Source: Gibbula magus (Eukaryota; Mollusca; Gastropoda; Trochida; Trochidae). Taken from it: 64,000 nucleotides of DNA. The notes under the pieces were generated by a model, which was given only the letters and a program-made list of their open reading frames with translations, was not told the DNA's origin and searched no databases. Positions 25,277 through 37,140 of this stretch are shown piece after piece. The stretch spans positions 30,791,638 through 30,855,637 of the forward strand of contig OW388296.1 in NCBI GenBank assembly GCA_936450465.1. Reading direction: 5' to 3'. Positions within the stretch are counted from its first letter, which is position 1, and the number at the start of each line of letters is the position of its first letter. The position numbers and the translations under genes are program-made.

Positions 25277-26461
25277 ACTTAGCTTGGTGTGAAAGTTCAT
25301 TTTCTGGTAGTCTGACTTTGTGCCATAAAGGTGTTCTTTGATGTAATGTAGGCACCCTGAAGTTGATGGGTGGTTTGCATTAGTGGTAATCTCTTTTTAG
25401 AGCAAAGTGACGTGCCTTTGATTAAATTATATACCTTTTACCTAACTGCCTTCAATAAAAGGTTCTTGCAACAGTGTTCTGTGGTTCATGGAAACAGTGG
25501 TCTCTTGCCAAAATTCTGATGAAAGAAAAGGGAAAAAGGTCTTGTTATTCACATTTATTAACTGTAAGACAAATGAAAAACAGCTTTTGGCCGAAAAGAA
25601 TTTGTATGAATTTTGATGTTTTTTTTGGACAATTTATCATTAACATTTTAATATTGCCCACAATGTGAGTCCTATTGTCCTTGGATTCAACAGTATTTCT
25701 TTAGGGTGTTTCTATTCTGAACTTTTCACATGTCAACAAACCACAATCTGAGTGGCCAAATCACAGGAGTTGAAGGTCATTTACAAAAGAATATTCCCAG
25801 ATTGACGACCGAATAAAGATAAGTTCTCCTCGATTATTACAGGACCTGCCAGTGAAGGGTTAAGTAAATGATTTGCTTATAGATAATTAAATATGGTCTA
25901 AATATGAAGACGATAATGATATTCCTTTGCTCTTTATAGATTGAGAGTGGATCCTTAAAAACTGATTTGGCTTGGCACTGATTAATTTAGCGGGGCTAAA
26001 ATGTGATTTGCTTATAAATAAGGTCAAAATTGGAAGACCCTTGGGGTATACTTACAAAGCAACAGAGATTGTCCAGAGCTAGCTATAAAAAGCCATGGGC
26101 ACCCATTGGCCTTTCATGTCGGGGTGAATTACGATCCTCTCAGCACTCCTTGGGGTACACTTAATACATGACTTATCTGGCTTGTGGCAGGGGACGGGTT
26201 AAGAGCTTCTGCACTTTATGCAAGTAGCCTTTGACTTTGTGATGCAAAGGATTGTCATATGTTAATAGGGATAATATTTCATTGATGTGCTTTGCATCTT
26301 GCAATTAATACTTATTTACCTAGAGCAGGAGTTACCTTTGTACTGTATGAAACTGACACCGACATTGTGTTTATATTTGCAGCGTCAAATTTGAATATTT
26401 ATGAGGATAATCATTTGTGCAATACTGATGATCAATTGATCTCTGTTGTAATTCAAAGCAA
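25277..26461. other. Unannotated sequence
   Basis: No recognised element or exon. CTTGGGGTATACTTA at 26041 and CTTGGGGTACACTTA at 26150 repeat once, about 110 bp apart. Confidence 0.45.
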
Positions 26462-26470
26462 TCTGACCTC

Positions 26471-26668
26471 CCAACTTCCCAATGGAAGGCATAACTCTTG
26501 CCAGTCTTCATTACTTGCTGATTTAGGCCTTGCAGTATTTCCTTGAGATATCTGTGCTTGGAAATTTGGGCCCACTATCTTGGAACAACAAAGCGAGGGA
26601 AATACTGCAAGGCTTAAACCAGCCAGTAATGGAGACTGGCAAGAGTTATGCCTTGCATTTGGAAGTTG
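26471..26668. mobile_element. Mutator-like palindromic MITE, copy 1
   Basis: Long inverted ends: CAACTTCCCAATGGAAGGCA then TAACTCTTGCCAGTC and GCCTTGCAGTATTTCC on the left are mirrored by GAAATACTGCAAGGC and AGACTGGCAAGAGTTATGCC to GGAAGTTG. TCTGACCTC is repeated at 26462-26470 and 26669-26677, a 9 bp duplication typical of Mutator-like elements. Confidence 0.88.
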
Positions 26669-26732
26669 TCTGACCTCTAACACTGTTTAAATGGGATAGA
26701 TTTTACAGCAAGACTTGCCTGTTATTTGATGT

Positions 26733-27093
26733 TTGAAGGAGCAGTAGCACGTTTTTTTGCTCAAATAAGTCGATGAAATGTATTTGAAAAATAATATTAC
26801 CAATAGTAAAAGACCCTTCTCTCTTCGAAAAATCAAGTAAAAAAATGAGTGAACATGATTCGGTAAAGCCATGGGAATCGTTTTTATCATTCGAAATAAT
26901 TAAATGTGTTCACAATAAAATGGCTGCCATGCAATTTTTGCTTTTTACGCAACACCATTATTACAACTACGGATAATTTGTTTGTGTGATGAGATGTTTT
27001 ACCCTCTAAAGTAAATATAAATGACAAACTATCTATATAAATGAGAAATTTGAAAAAATAAAATTTGCAAAAAATGTGCTACTGCCCCTTTAA
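26733..27093 (+). mobile_element. TTAA MITE copy 2
   Basis: Left end TTGAAGGAGCAGTAGCACGT (two substitutions, so the left TTAA is lost), right end GTGCTACTGCCCCTTTAA. Same orientation and interior as copy 1. Confidence 0.9.
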
Positions 27094-28019
27094 GGTTCTA
27101 CTCAACTCCATGAGGAGTGTCCAGCAAGTTAAATGCTTGAAATCTTCCTCTGACTTGAGCTGTTTCTTGTACTGCAAGGATCCCTTGTCCCAGAAGTGTA
27201 TTGAACCTCTATTGGCATTTATACAATGGAAACCATCATAGAGCCAGTCAAAATTGATTGTTTTGGGCAAAATGTCTTTAGGCAGGAGGGGAAAGAAAGC
27301 AAATTTGATCGGATGTGCATGAAAAGTGATCTGATAGCTTTCTGGTAAACACAGACAAACAATTCAATAAAATATCTTACTTTTCCACTTTATTAATTTT
27401 GCATCTAAATTTTTAAGTGGATTCTGAGGAGCATATGTTTTCAAAGTCATGCTAGGAGATTCTGAAAATATGTTTTTCTGCCTGAGCAATGGCAAAAGAA
27501 AATAGCCCCTAGCAGGGAGTCTTTTAAAACCTAATAAACCCCCAAAAAGTTTGAAAAATTTATCCAGCTCTTAGTTACATTTACAAGCTGTTAGCTTACC
27601 ACAGCCACGACTGACATATATGCAAATGAGAGTATTTCCCCTGGAAGTACCTTCAATGCATTAGGTGAGGGAAGTCATGCTAGCCTCTTGAGTCTAATCA
27701 CTGTTCACCCCAGCCCCCTCCTGATGTTGATCTAGTGAGTGCTTTATTATTGCAGTAGCAGATAGGGTAAGAACACGGATATGATAGGTGTGACTCCTGT
27801 GAATCTACATGTTTGTTTTTCCTCTGTTTAACATTAGAGGCAGCACCCTGCTAGAAGTCTAGTGTACCTAGGGGTGGAGTGACCTCCATCACAGTAACTG
27901 TACACCCCATCTCTGTGTTCTCTCTCCCTCACGTCCAGTTTGCCGAGTTTAATTGAAATGAAGTTTGTTTTATATCTTACTAGTACGTCATCTTATCATT
28001 GCTATGTATTCAGCGGCGT
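27094..28019. other. Unannotated sequence
   Basis: No exon or element recognised; open frames are short. Confidence 0.45.
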
Positions 28020-28480
28020 CCGTACGTCTCATTTATTGTTTATCTCATGAACCGTTGCATCCATTGTCTTCAATTTTGGTACCAGCCTACAATGTGTGAC
28101 ACCAGTTGAATTGCATGACCTTGACCTTATTTTCAGGGCCATAACACTTTGACCACTTTTCGAACTCTTGTTAACATGATATATCATTACCTGACGGTCC
28201 TAGTGTCTTCAATTTTGGTACCAGCCTACAATGGGTGACTATGCAGACACCAGTCGAATTGCATGACCTTGACCTTATTTTCAAGGTCACCACAGCACTT
28301 TGACCGGCTTTCAGCCTCTTGTTATTATCCCTTAGCATCCATTATCTTGAAATTTGGTGACATCTGTCATTAGGGAATTATGCAGACACCACTTTTAGTG
28401 CATAACACTGTGACCACATTCTTGTTTATGCTATGTCATGAACCTTAGCACCCAATGTCTTCACATTTGATGTCATAATG
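28020..28480 (+). repeat. Tandem core repeat, about 139 bp, four units
   Basis: GTCTTCAATTTTGGTACCAG starts units at 28066 and 28205; diverged units follow at 28344 and 28457. Each carries GCATGACCTTGACCTTATTT-like and AACACTTTGACC-like motifs and TCATGAACC-TTGCA at the start. Related in style to the 10936 repeat. Confidence 0.8.
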
Positions 28481-29333
28481 ACATTTTTTTACCAGAAATG
28501 CAATGTGTCTAACATGACTCAACGTTGGAGGTTGGGGACATTGCCATGTTAGCGGCAAACACTTGTAATTGTTTAAATTTAAAAAAGTTAACATTTATTT
28601 AGGAAAAGATGATTTTTCTATTTGTTTTCTTTCCTCAATTATTTCTGATTTTACTTTCTGGTTTTAATGATTTCGCAAGGATACGATTGATATTTCTAAT
28701 CACGACTTAATAAAGTCTAGCTCCCATGTTAAACACTAACACTGACATTTGCCATAGGTGGACCATACCTACTTGAGTGTAGATACAGCTATTGTCGTAT
28801 GTTGCCTGGGTTTTGCTAATCACGCAGCCCTTACAACATCACTGGCCCGTGTAAAGTGATTGATATAAAGTATTGATATAGAAGTGATTTGAGTGGTTTT
28901 TGTTCCATGTAGTCACGCTTCATGATGATTCTTTGTTGAAATTATATAGTTGTGAGCAGCCTGACTCAGATGCTTTCAAAGAATCTATGTAGAACACCAG
29001 CTGTCAAACGTATTATACTTGTAGATTACCGGTTCATCCAAAGTCAAATCTGTATCATTTTCCTTGTTGGATTTTAATTTTTCTATTTGAACGTGTATTT
29101 GCTTACAGATTTCATATACTTTTGTTGGTGGTTACTCCATGCAAAATCAAATCTGTTTATCATTTTGTTTGGTTGTTGACTTTCCAATACATTTTAAAAC
29201 ATAAAAGTTTCGTAATACATACATTCGTTGATAACCTTTATTTTTCATTAACAGATAATTATGGAAGTTTTCTAAAATTCATCAAAATTTTGTATATTTG
29301 TGTACCATATTTCAGTCAACCAAACTGAAGAAA

Positions 29334-29848
29334 TGAATGGCTCGGGGTAATAAGTTGATAACCCACAAAAAGTTACTTTGGAGTAAATCGAGTTTAAAGT
29401 TTGTTGTGGGATATCAAATTTGTTTAGATATCAAACTTTAGCAAACACAAGATATACCACATAAAATAATCGATGGTGAAAAATCTAGTCTTTATATAAA
29501 TTATATCGTCAGAACTGTCATAGTCTGATTTCTGTGATGGTTTCACATTAGTAAGATCACTTTTGCTGTCATTATCATAGGTTAGTGATGACATTTCCGG
29601 CAATACATCCTCGTCAGAAAGCATGTTGGACGCCATGTTTTTTGTGGCTTATCAGATTCTTGCAAAAATGAAAAGGAGGAACGTGGCTTATCCTAAATAT
29701 GGGAATGATGCAACTCATTTACCATTGACTTCAGGGGAGACAACTGACTCTAATATGATAAAGTTACCATTTGCAACCCACAAAATAGGATTATCTTAAA
29801 AAATAATGATGTGTGGGTTGTCTACTTGTTGTTACCCCGAGCCATTCA
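29334..29848. mobile_element. 515 bp TIR element, superfamily unclear
   Basis: Starts TGAATGGCTCGGGGTAATAA and ends TTGTTACCCCGAGCCATTCA, with AACCCACA also mirrored inside. A minus-strand open frame (29424-29636, 70 codons, acidic, starting MASNMLSDEDV) lies within. No homology was recognised. Confidence 0.8.
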
Positions 29849-30470
29849 AATTTGTTATAGTGGTTTGTGGAAAGTTAATTATAGACTTGCGTGCCTTGCA
29901 GTGTTAATGATATTGTGAAGTAAATAATGTAATTATGTTGGAACTAAGCTGTTGTTGAAGCAGATGGTCCATTAATAATGAAGAGACCTGGCCATGGTAT
30001 TAATATAGTCCGTAGAACACTGATGATCACAGGACATGAAAGAGCTTGATTATTTATGTAAACTTACTCTCCAGGTGGTCTATTTTTGACTGCAAGGAGA
30101 TGCACAAAAGTTTAAATTTAGTAAAAATTGATATTTTATTAGTGGTCTGCTGTTTTTGCTCCTGAGTTACCTCTCCTTTGTCATGTGACAAGCAATGGAA
30201 CACTTGAATTAATTACCACAAGAAAGAACATTGATAAACATGGTAGACTAAACCATTGGGTGAATTCTTGCAGCTTGTCTTCAATGGGGCATTAGCACTT
30301 TAGCTGTTGAGTTATATAATGCCATATATATCATTCTGGGTGACTACAAATCACAAATTAACAAAGGAAGTACCCCAGGAGTGGTCACTGGCTTAAGATG
30401 TGTTATCCTATAATATTCCAGGATCTCTATTAATGAGAATGGAAGGGGTTTACACTGTTTATCTGAAAAT
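29849..30470. other. Unannotated sequence
   Basis: No gene or element recognised. Confidence 0.45.
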
Positions 30471-30838
30471 TTAAAGGGGCAGTAGCACGTTTTTTTGCAA
30501 ATTTTATTTTTTCAAATTTCCCATTTATAATGATAGTTTATGTCATTTATGTTTACTTTAGAGGGTAAAACATCTTATTACACAAACCAATTATCCGTAG
30601 TGGTCATTACGGTGTTGCCTATAAAGCATAAATTGCATGGCGGCCATTTTATTGGGAACACATTTTATTATTTTGTATTATAAAAAAACCGATTCCCATA
30701 ACTTTACCAAACCATGTACATTCATTTTTAACTTGTTTTTCCGAAGAGAGAAGGGTGTTTTACTATTGTCAACATTATTTTTCAAATACATTTCATCGAC
30801 TTATTTGAGCGAAAAAAAACGCGCTACTGCTCCTTTAA
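30471..30838 (-). mobile_element. TTAA MITE copy 3
   Basis: TTAA at both ends; the right end has GCGCTACTGCTCCTTTAA. Opposite orientation to copies 1, 2 and 4, and only 207 bp from copy 4. The 87-codon open frame here is MITE-derived. Confidence 0.92.
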
Positions 30839-31045
30839 TTCTAGTATCTAGTGTATTGGTAAAATTTGAAGTAAGAAGATTGAAGAGATATTTATTATAA
30901 GGTAGTTTCTAGTTTTAATCTTAGAATAAAGGAAAACTTTTGTTTACTGTCCAAGATCTTAATAAATTTATTTACTTAAATTACAAATAATGTTTTATTG
31001 TAGGGGACTGTATTACCAACCACTGTGATTAGTCCATCCACCGGT

Positions 31046-31397
31046 TTAAGGGGCAGTAGCACGTTTTTGGCTCAAATAAGTCGATGAAATGTATTTGAAA
31101 AATAATGTCAACAATAGTAAAACACCCTTTTTCTTCGAATAATCAAGTTAAAAAATGAGTGTACATGGTTCCGTAAAGCCATGGGAATCGTTTTTGTCAT
31201 TCAAAATAATAAAATGTATTCACAATAAAATGGCCGCCATGCAATGTTTGCTTTATACGCAAAAACCACTACGGGTAATTGGTTTGTGCAATAAGATGTT
31301 TTACCCTATAAAGTAAATAAAAATGGCATAAACTATCATTATAAATAGGAAATTTGAAAAAATAAAATTGTCAAAAAATGTGCTACTGCCACTTTAA
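31046..31397 (+). mobile_element. TTAA MITE copy 4
   Basis: TTAA at both ends, left TTAAGGGGCAGTAGCACG, right GTGCTACTGCCACTTTAA. Interior AAAATGGCCGCCATGCAA. Forms an inverted pair with copy 3. Confidence 0.92.
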
Positions 31398-32251
31398 TGT
31401 GATATCTCATGAACCATTGCACCAAATGTCTTATTTTCTTAAAGATATTTTGTTTGAGATAACTTTCAGCCAATTAAAGGCAAAAGCTGTTTGTAAATAA
31501 ATTACATTAATTTAATCCAAGAATATTTCTTCAAAAGATAAGTAATTATATCGGTAACGACGAAGTTGTTTTTGAATAGATAGTTGATTGTCCGTTTATT
31601 TAGAGAGAAGCCGTTTTTAGCTAGATGTTTATTGAATCGGGCTCCCAGTGCAGTGTACTTAGGGAAGAAGAAACACTCGTTCACTGTCCCTGTTAAACAT
31701 CGACAACAAAGTAACACAACCTGACAACTAAATCTAAACAGTAAATGTTGATACCAAATAGTTTTCCTGGCATGTTTTTTCAACCTTCTCTGCTTAGGAC
31801 ATAGTTACCAAAATACCATAACAATCGAGGAAGACATCAGCGTATTATCTTGGATGGGGGAATCAGATAAATATATGAAGGTCAACAACTGTAAAATATT
31901 GATTTCAAGAAAAACGGCTAACAGAATAGTCAGAAAACCTTTGGTTCATATACTGCTAAATGGAATAATCATTCTAATTGCCTGATTTTTAAATTGCCTT
32001 TTATATTTCAATTGTTATCCTTACTGTATGCCTGAAATGAATATTAAAGATTTGAAAAAACCCCAAAACCCTGTAAATATGGACTTCATTGAACTAAGTG
32101 GAGTCATGGACAAATATTTTGTGAGTCTGATAAACTTTCTCTTTGAAGAATTACCATAAAATAAGGGGAGGTTAACGTGTATATTAACCCCTTAATTTTT
32201 GAATAAATCAGTGCCCAACCATTTTGAGCAGCTGAATTACAGGAATCTTAA
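31398..32251. other. Unannotated sequence
   Basis: A minus-strand open frame of 93 codons (31502-31783) has no recognisable family; nothing else seen. Confidence 0.4.
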
Positions 32252-32266
32252 CTCATTATCAAAGGG

Positions 32267-32610
32267 GGGTGGGATAGCGCAGTGGTTAGCGGGTTCAGCT
32301 TCAGATCCTGAGGTCCGTTGTTTCGAATCCCGCCAGGGGCACGGCAACTTTGTCTGCAGTAGAGAACTATTCTACACGCAGTAAGGTTTGGGTGCAATGC
32401 TACACTGAATTTCAGCGTAGTACCACCCATGCTTCGCTAGTTCCAGCCAATGCTCGCAGGTTTCACCGCAATGCATAGCCACATGACGTTGCGGGCTTTC
32501 TCCCTGTCGTAATACTAGCAGCCTAGATATAAGTGAAATACTCTTGAAAGCAACTTTAAACCCCAACCTCACCTCACCTCACCTCACCTCACCTTACCTC
32601 ACCCACTCAC
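32267..32610 (+). mobile_element. tRNA-derived SINE, long ACCTC tail
   Basis: Complete family member with intact A-box-like sequence; the B box is preceded by an extra T (TTTCGAATCC). Tail of about seven CACCT-type units. CTCATTATCAAAGGG is repeated at 32252-32266 and 32611-32625, a perfect 15 bp target duplication. Confidence 0.95.
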
Positions 32611-32625
32611 CTCATTATCAAAGGG

Positions 32626-35387
32626 AATATTTAAGATTTGCAAGGAGCCAAAGAAAAGCATAGCTGAAGTGTTACTTCATATGTAGGTAAATGGTTGAGA
32701 GTAACTAGCGTAACAATAATCATAATATTAAATATGCCAAATAGTTGGAAAAATTTGTTTTCAGAAGAACATCAATCATTAAAAAAATATTTAATGAGAA
32801 AATATCGCTAAGATACTATCTCAATATCACTACCATTCACTATCACTGGAAAAGGGTACTTTCTTTCAACAAAATTCTTTTTCAAGCTATGATAACAAAG
32901 GTCTAAGATAATCACCTTGTTAGACAGCTCTAAACAGATAGCTTTATAGGATTATTTATTGTAGAAGACTATCTTTGAGATTGCTGTAGCTACCTACATG
33001 CTTGTCAAGTTGTATACCTACTAGGTAAACTGTATACATTGTAGATAGACTACTCTCGTTCAAACACATTTTCTCACGGAGGACTGTCTTGCACTCCTGT
33101 AATCTCGCTGTAAACAAGTAAAGTTCTGAGTTCACCGACTCCACCCTTGAAGAATGACGTAGGATAGTTTTATTTCATGCCTATTTTGAAGTAAGATTCA
33201 AGAATGACATTTAATCATTTATGGTCAAATAATTTGATGGACCATTTGTAGGCCGCTTATATTTCATGAATAAATTTCAAACTGATAGTGATAATTATCA
33301 AGTTTGTATGGCCATAATTCTGGTCATTATTCCATTATGCTCTGTAGAAATCGTGTATAATAAATGCCATAATTGACTTTACATGTACAATATTCACAAT
33401 GTTTTGTTTGTATTTTGAAATGTATGGATATGTATACAAAATTAAAATTAAAAAAAAAAATGTTTTAAAAAGAAAAAAAAGTTAGCCATGATTGAGTATG
33501 GTCTGATATAGTTTATCTTGAATATCAATCTAGAACAGTTGGATTTCAGGGGAAATTTGTTTTATTTTATAACTTATTAAATATTATAAATAAGTAAAAC
33601 TAATCTCGCTGAAATACCCTTTATTGATAGTATTCATTCCTAGGAAGCTTAATCTGATAAAGCATAACGCAAGAATATTGAGAATCTGTGATCTTCTTAA
33701 CGTTAATGATAGAAATAACAAGATATTTAACAACTCCAGTGTTATTAGGAAGGTATGAGGGTTTTGACAGGGGTAAATGGTAGGCATACCAGTTATTATG
33801 GTTCAAACAATATTTATTCATGTCCTTTACATGTACTGGGGGATAGACACCAGCGTATTCACTACATAAATGTCTCTCCCCAGATAATTACAATTTCAAC
33901 AGGATAATATCATCATAATTAGTATACATTAGTGTAGAAAACAAAACATGGTCATACTTGATAGTTATATGAAGCATTTGCTAAGAGATGTAAACATATG
34001 AACAGAAGTGATTATTACGATAAGCTCAGAACTTATCAACAGGAAAAAGGTTAAACCCTTTGCTTCCTAGGCTTTTAGAAAGACACATGGATTGGTGACT
34101 TGGGCAGAAAGGGGGTTAGAGCAAAATGTCTTATATCTGTACAGCCCTGATTCTATGCCTCAGTTCCTTACATTTGTAACCTGAAACTGGGTTTGGCTCC
34201 CTGCTCTTTTAAATTCCTACAAATTCCTGATATTCTCATTAAGACCGAGGAATAAACACTTTATCCTCCTTGTGGCTTTCTAAGGTTTCAGCTACAGGTT
34301 GCAGGATGAATGTAATGTACACATGTGCTATTTCCCTAAAGACCACATCACACTTCCAGATGCTAGCGTCATGTCAACTTGTCTCCATTCTGGAATCTAG
34401 GTCAGATCGTGGTCTCGGCCAATGAAGAGTGTTTATGATACGGGATAAAGCTTATCATATAGTCGATCAATCGGGAAATAGGGGGATTTTGGCACAGGTT
34501 TACCATTTTGAGTTTGAGAATGATATGATTGGGGTCATAGTATGGATAGAAATGGTTGATTGTCATAGAATTGAGGGCAATCCTTTACTCAAGTGAATGG
34601 ACTTCTCTGAAAACAAACCTTTTAATATATAGTTTCAAACATAATCTAAGTTTTTATGTAATGTATGTTTGTTGGCATTTAGCCATTTTTATGACATTGT
34701 AAATGGACTCTCCTCTAAAATTTGGTTTCTGTCTTTAGAAATGGAAAATGTTTCTCTTCATCCCACAATCTTTTCCCCATCTTGTATTCACATACACATG
34801 TCATGTAAACCAAGGTTTAACTACTTCAGTTGGAAATAAGATGCATTATTTGGTTTTACCTTTATGTTGGAATAAAGATATTTTTGTTTTTACACAAAGG
34901 TATCAACTAATATCACCTGCTGATTATCATCAATAATTGTATTGAAATTGTACCTACAAAGAAACACAATTTCAACTTCAATTTAGTTTAATGGTTATCT
35001 GGTTTATGAATCCTTATTTACCTGTAATTTCAATTTTATGTGAAGTGCTTTGGTTTGACTTGATCCATCCCCTGCCAAAGGCAAAGGAAGTTGCCCAACG
35101 TGTGTTTGCTTGTTGGAGTTCATTAACCCTATATTTGATGAAATAATTAATAGCAAATTGTTGAATGTTTGGCTTGGGGTTATTTGTTCCAAAGTTTGAG
35201 GAAGTAAAATAGCTTTACCATTGGAATGGGATGTGTTTTTGAAATAGGAAAAATTTCCTGTGTTTGTCATTTCGGAAGAGCACTGAACTAATGAGAGTTA
35301 TGCCTCTGAATATTGCTGCATTAGCAGATGGAGAGTTAATTGTTATTTTGATGTTTCTATTTTGTAAATTATTTTTGTTCTTTTCAG
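32626..35387. other. End of the intron before exon 3
   Basis: AT-rich sequence with no recognised elements. It ends in the pyrimidine-rich acceptor TTTTGTTCTTTTCAG of exon 3. Open frames of 60-88 codons lack homology. Confidence 0.6.
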
Positions 35388-35529
35388 AATTATTCATGAA
35401 AAGGGATATTCACAAGAAGAATGTTTGCAGTACAAGCCGGTAGTATACAGCAACACAATTCAGTCAATGGTGGCCATCATCCGGGCTATGGGTCAACTCA
35501 AAGTGGACTTTGGTCATCCTGACAGGGGA
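35388..35529 (+). CDS. GNAI: G-protein alpha-i subunit, exon 3 (helical domain start)
   Basis: This exon encodes about 47 residues beginning [12 protein letters not shown] and including [13 protein letters not shown] and [14 protein letters not shown]. It is the linker 1/alphaA part of the helical domain of a Gi-class alpha subunit, the GTP-switched protein that couples receptors to inhibition of adenylyl cyclase at the inner plasma membrane. It follows a pyrimidine-rich stretch ending TTTTCAG and ends at a GTAAGT donor. The 142 bp length and the phase (one base completing a Lys codon from the previous exon) equal vertebrate GNAI exon 3. GYSxEEC and RAMGxLKxDFG favour Gi over Go. The preceding P-loop exon is not visible upstream in this window. 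Confidence 0.96.
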
Positions 35530-35628
35530 GTAAGTGGACAAACTTTCATCTCATTGACTTTCATTTAGTCTTTTTATACTCTAAATTAGGATCACCCCAG
35601 TTTTCAATATTAACTTATTTGATAGCTC

Positions 35629-35731
35629 AGTCTGATTAAAATCAACCGTTTTCCCCAAAGATTAATAGTTATACGAACGGAATCGAACTTATACTGTTCC
35701 TCTCCAAAGAGTCTAACAGCGTCTTCACACT
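35629..35731. mobile_element. TIR element family B, partial copy
   Basis: AGTCTGATTAAAATCAACCG then TTTTCC and a diverged stretch through GTCTAACAGCG align with the left third of the copies at 8323 and 59076. It starts 100 bp into intron 3. Confidence 0.65.
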
Positions 35732-35862
35732 TATAGTATTCCTTCAACATTATCTGTTGAATACATTCAGCTCTCACATTGTGAATCACGAGACTAAGTC
35801 TGTTCAGAGGTTTAGAAATCTAAGTCAGAGGTCAGTGACTAAAAAGATTTTACCTTTGACCT

Positions 35863-36050
35863 CCCCCCCCCCCCAAAAAAAAATGAAATGCCAATTGACT
35901 TGTCTCTATCATAATTTAATCAACTATCAACACAGAGATTGAAATTACCATGCCCCCCCAAATTTTTTTAAAAAAAATAATGAAATGTCAATTGACTTGT
36001 ATCTATCATAATTTAATCAACTATCAACACAGAGATTGAAATTACCATGT
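35863..36050 (+). repeat. 97 bp tandem duplication with poly-C
   Basis: AATGAAATGCCAATTGACTT onward (35882) recurs at 35979 with very few differences. The units are separated by homopolymer runs of C and A (C run 35863-35874). It looks like slippage or unequal exchange at the homopolymer. Confidence 0.88.
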
Positions 36051-36329
36051 AGTGTAGTTCTTCAGTTCTCCGACTAAATGCAAAAAATCCTGCTATATAT
36101 AATGTGTCCATGACTTTTCATACCATTTCTGTTTTTCCTAATCTTTGTGTATCATGTCAATGATATCATTATGAAGATTCCTCAGGATCGTAAACAGCTC
36201 AATTAATCTCAATGTTTAATGGCCATATGCCACAGATGTAACCTTGGTGTTGTAGTTTGATTAATGTGACTATCAATATCCTACAAAACAAATACAAAAC
36301 AATCAGAGGCTTGGTTGTGAGTGTTGGTC

Positions 36330-36385
36330 TGCTCTGGGGAACTGTTCTGCCTGCAGTGAGGTTTGGATGCAATGCAACAGTATGA
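36330..36385 (+). mobile_element. SINE body fragment
   Basis: GGAACTGTTCTGCCTGCAGT then GAGGTTTGGATGCAATGC match the SINE body only. Confidence 0.5.
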
Positions 36386-36455
36386 TGTTTACCTGAATTG
36401 AATTGAAAAGTAGATTTCGACTTGGTTTTCTGTTTAAACATCTTCATAAATATAG

Positions 36456-36734
36456 TGGACGGGATATCACAGTGGTTAGTGCTTTTGTCCTCATATCCTG
36501 TCAGGGACTCGGCAACCTATTCTGCTGTAGAGAACTGTTCTACGCACAGTAATGTTTGGGTGGATGCTACACTGAATTTCAGCGCAGTACCTCCCATTTT
36601 TCGCTAGTTCCAGCCATTGCTCACGGGTTTCATCACAATTCATAGCCATGTAGTGTTTGCGGGATTTCTCCCTGCAATAATACTAGCAGCCTTGATATGA
36701 TAACGGTGAAGTACTGTTGAGAATGCGTTAAACT
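36456..36734 (+). mobile_element. tRNA-derived SINE, diverged
   Basis: GGACGGGATATCACAGTGGT head with an anticodon/B-box deletion, complete body, and a diverged 3' domain (GTGAAGTACTGTTGAGAATG, CGTTAAAC). The tail is replaced by the next SINE. Confidence 0.8.
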
Positions 36735-36995
36735 GTGTGGAGCACAGTGGTGTAGTGGTTAGTGTGCTGGTCTCTCACGCAAGAGACCCGGGTTCGAATC
36801 CCGGTGGAGACGCCAAATATTTGTGACCTGGGTCTCATTCTGTGTTGTGTCCTTGGGCAAGGCACTTCATCCACAGTGCACTCAGTCCACCCAACTGTTG
36901 AAATGGGTACCTGAACACGAGAAAGTATGGACCTATCCGGTCGCGGAGCGCTTAGTAGCAGCCTGAAAATAAATTCCTTCAGGGTAATAATAATA
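36735..36995 (+). mobile_element. Third tRNA-SINE type
   Basis: Good tRNA-like head (GTGGTGTAGTGGTTAGTGTG, GGGTTCGAATCCCGG) then TGTCCTTGGGCAAGGCACTT, CCCAACTGTTGAAATGGGTA and a TAATAATAATA-type end. GGTACC and TAATAA features relate it to the 5593 family. It directly abuts the SINE before it. Confidence 0.75.
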
Positions 36996-37089
36996 TAAAT
37001 ATGCATGAATTCAGCTCAATATAGATATGGATTTAGCTCACTAAGTCTGGGTTTGAGCATTATGTGAGCATTATATTATCATTATTCAG

Positions 37090-37140
37090 TACATGTTTTG
37101 CTAGTTCCAGCCACTGCTTGCAGGTTTCATTTCACATCAA
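37090..37140 (+). mobile_element. SINE tail fragment
   Basis: GTTTTGCTAGTTCCAGCCAC then TGCTTGCAGGTTTCATTTC match the SINE body, with nothing on either side. Confidence 0.5.

Noticed and set aside
35004..35397. Minus-strand frames overlapping exon 3 and upstream
   Set aside because: Shadow frames of AT-rich intron and of the conserved + strand exon.
5591..36813. tRNA genes at SINE heads (e.g. 5591-5662 and 36740-36810)
   Set aside because: A and B boxes are present, but the acceptor stems do not close properly and each continues into a retroposon body. They are SINE promoters.
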